DNA of 5,943 nt from Verrucomicrobiota bacterium (GTDB lineage: Bacteria > Verrucomicrobiota > Verrucomicrobiia > Methylacidiphilales > Verrucolacustridaceae). Under the pieces are notes generated by a model. It searched no databases, was not told where the DNA came from, and saw only the letters and a program-made list of their open reading frames with translations. The position numbers and the translations under genes are program-made. Shown here in pieces: positions 5,176 through 5,943 of the stretch. The stretch is from the NCBI GenBank assembly GCA_016876055.1, contig VHDM01000063.1, forward strand, positions 1 to 5,943, in the 5' to 3' direction. The number at the start of each line of letters is the position of its first letter. The stretch's first letter is position 1.

Positions 5176-5943
5176 GCAACAACCTCACGCGCTGGAAAAG
5201 CGGGCCCACCGGCGCCGGGTGCTCGACCGCTGGTTTGGCCGGATCGGCATGCTGTTGACCCTGGCCACGCTGGGGGTGTTGGCCGTTTTACTCCTCAATC
5301 TGGCGATGAACGGGCTGGCGAGGATTGATTGGCAGTTCCTGACCACGTTCCCGTCCCGGCGGGCGGCGGAGGCCGGCATCCTTTCAGCCTGGGCGGGAAC
5401 TTTACTTCTCATGTTCGTGACGGCGGTGGTGGCGATTCCCTTCGGCATCGCCGCGGGTATTTATCTGGAAGAGTACGCCCCGAAAAACCGCTGGACGGAT
5501 CTTATCGAAATTAACATCGCCAACCTAGCCGGCGTGCCCTCCATTTTGTACGGCCTGATGGCTTTGGGACTGTTTGTTTATTATTTTCAATTCGGGCAAA
5601 GCATCCTCTCCGGAGGATTGGCGCTGGCTTGCTTGGTGCTGCCGATCGTGATTGTGGCAACGCGGGAGTCGCTCCGTTCCATTCCTTCAACCATCCGGGA
5701 AGCAGCCTTCGCCCTGGGGGCAACGCGCTGGCAGGCGGTTTGGCATCATTTATTGCCTTATTCTACTGGCGGGATTGCCACCGGCGTGATCCTGGCGATG
5801 TCCCGAGCGATCGGGGAGAGCGCTCCGCTGATCACGATCGGGGCGCTGACCTTCATCGCCTTTTTGCCGCCGGCGGCGATCACCTCCACCCCGCCGTTTC
5901 TTTCTGCGGAATGGCTTTTTTCCCCTTTTAGTGCCTTGCCGAT
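5165..5943 (+). CDS. pstA: Phosphate ABC transporter permease PstA (3' end cut by window edge)
   Basis: An open frame begins with GTG at 5165, inside the last codons of pstC (11-base overlap), and runs 259 codons to the right edge with no stop. The product starts MLPEQQPHALEKRAHRRR, then has probable membrane segments at about 27-49, 74-99, 120-140, 148-166 and 201-222. Family features include the periplasmic piece ending in WQFLTTFPSR, GILSAWAGTLLLM (71-83), AAGIYLEEYAP (96-106), NLAGVPSILYGL (120-131) and the EAA loop REAAFALGATRWQAVWHHLLP (178-198). MSRAIGESAPLITIGA (212-227) is the PstA form of the fifth-helix signature, distinguishing it from PstC. PstA proteins are usually about 280-300 residues, so roughly 20-40 are missing. 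The GTG start is inferred from the overlap and the charged N-terminus; the upstream SD is weak (GAGAAAG), suggesting translational coupling to pstC. Confidence 0.92.
   Translation, partial: MLPEQQPHALEKRAHRRRVLDRWFGRIGMLLTLATLGVLAVLLLNLAMNGLARIDWQFLTTFPSRRAAEAGILSAWAGTLLLMFVTAVVAIPFGIAAGIYLEEYAPKNRWTDLIEINIANLAGVPSILYGLMALGLFVYYFQFGQSILSGGLALACLVLPIVIVATRESLRSIPSTIREAAFALGATRWQAVWHHLLPYSTGGIATGVILAMSRAIGESAPLITIGALTFIAFLPPAAITSTPPFLSAEWLFSPFSALP

Noticed and set aside
1..5943. A hidden novel defence, mobile or RNA-based system
   Set aside because: Both strands are accounted for by six genes of known type or conserved hypothetical character plus short spacers. I saw no direct-repeat array, terminal inverted repeats, transposase, structured RNA or toxin-antitoxin pair.

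Overview
The window reads as a phosphate-starvation (Pho) locus from a GC-rich Gram-negative-type bacterium. My best guess at lineage is Verrucomicrobiota or a relative. This rests on the small hypothetical protein upstream of phoB, which resembles proteins I associate with that phylum, and on the compact phoB-phoR-pstSCA order. The assignment is inference, as no rRNA or marker gene is present.

Layout from left to right. Positions 1-458 on the minus strand hold the 5' part of a small polytopic membrane protein with a His/Asn-rich N-terminus; it runs off the left edge. After a 62-base divergent spacer, 521-1024 (+) encodes a 167-residue conserved hypothetical cytosolic protein. Four bases after its stop lies a near-canonical Pho box (1029-1046), followed by phoB (1086-1787), a 108-base G-rich spacer, and phoR (1896-3167). 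The AT-rich 89-base gap after phoR contains a second Pho box (3194-3211). It precedes pstS (3257-4255), pstC (4264-5175) and pstA (5165 to the right edge, incomplete). pstB and phoU would be expected just beyond the window but cannot be seen.

How the genes work together. PstS captures phosphate in the periplasm and PstC/PstA form the membrane channel. The transporter normally signals through PhoU to the membrane kinase PhoR, which phosphorylates PhoB at Asp56. Phospho-PhoB should bind the two Pho boxes, giving autoregulation of phoBR and induction of pstSCA. Both boxes are two TGTCA-containing heptamers, 11 bases apart in the same orientation as the genes, so the regulatory circuit can be read from the DNA.

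All stretches over 300 bases are covered by a gene. I found no mobile element, CRISPR array, tRNA, rRNA or convincing terminator. I also found no evidence for a wholly new system. The least explained items are the two small proteins at the left and the leader of pstS.
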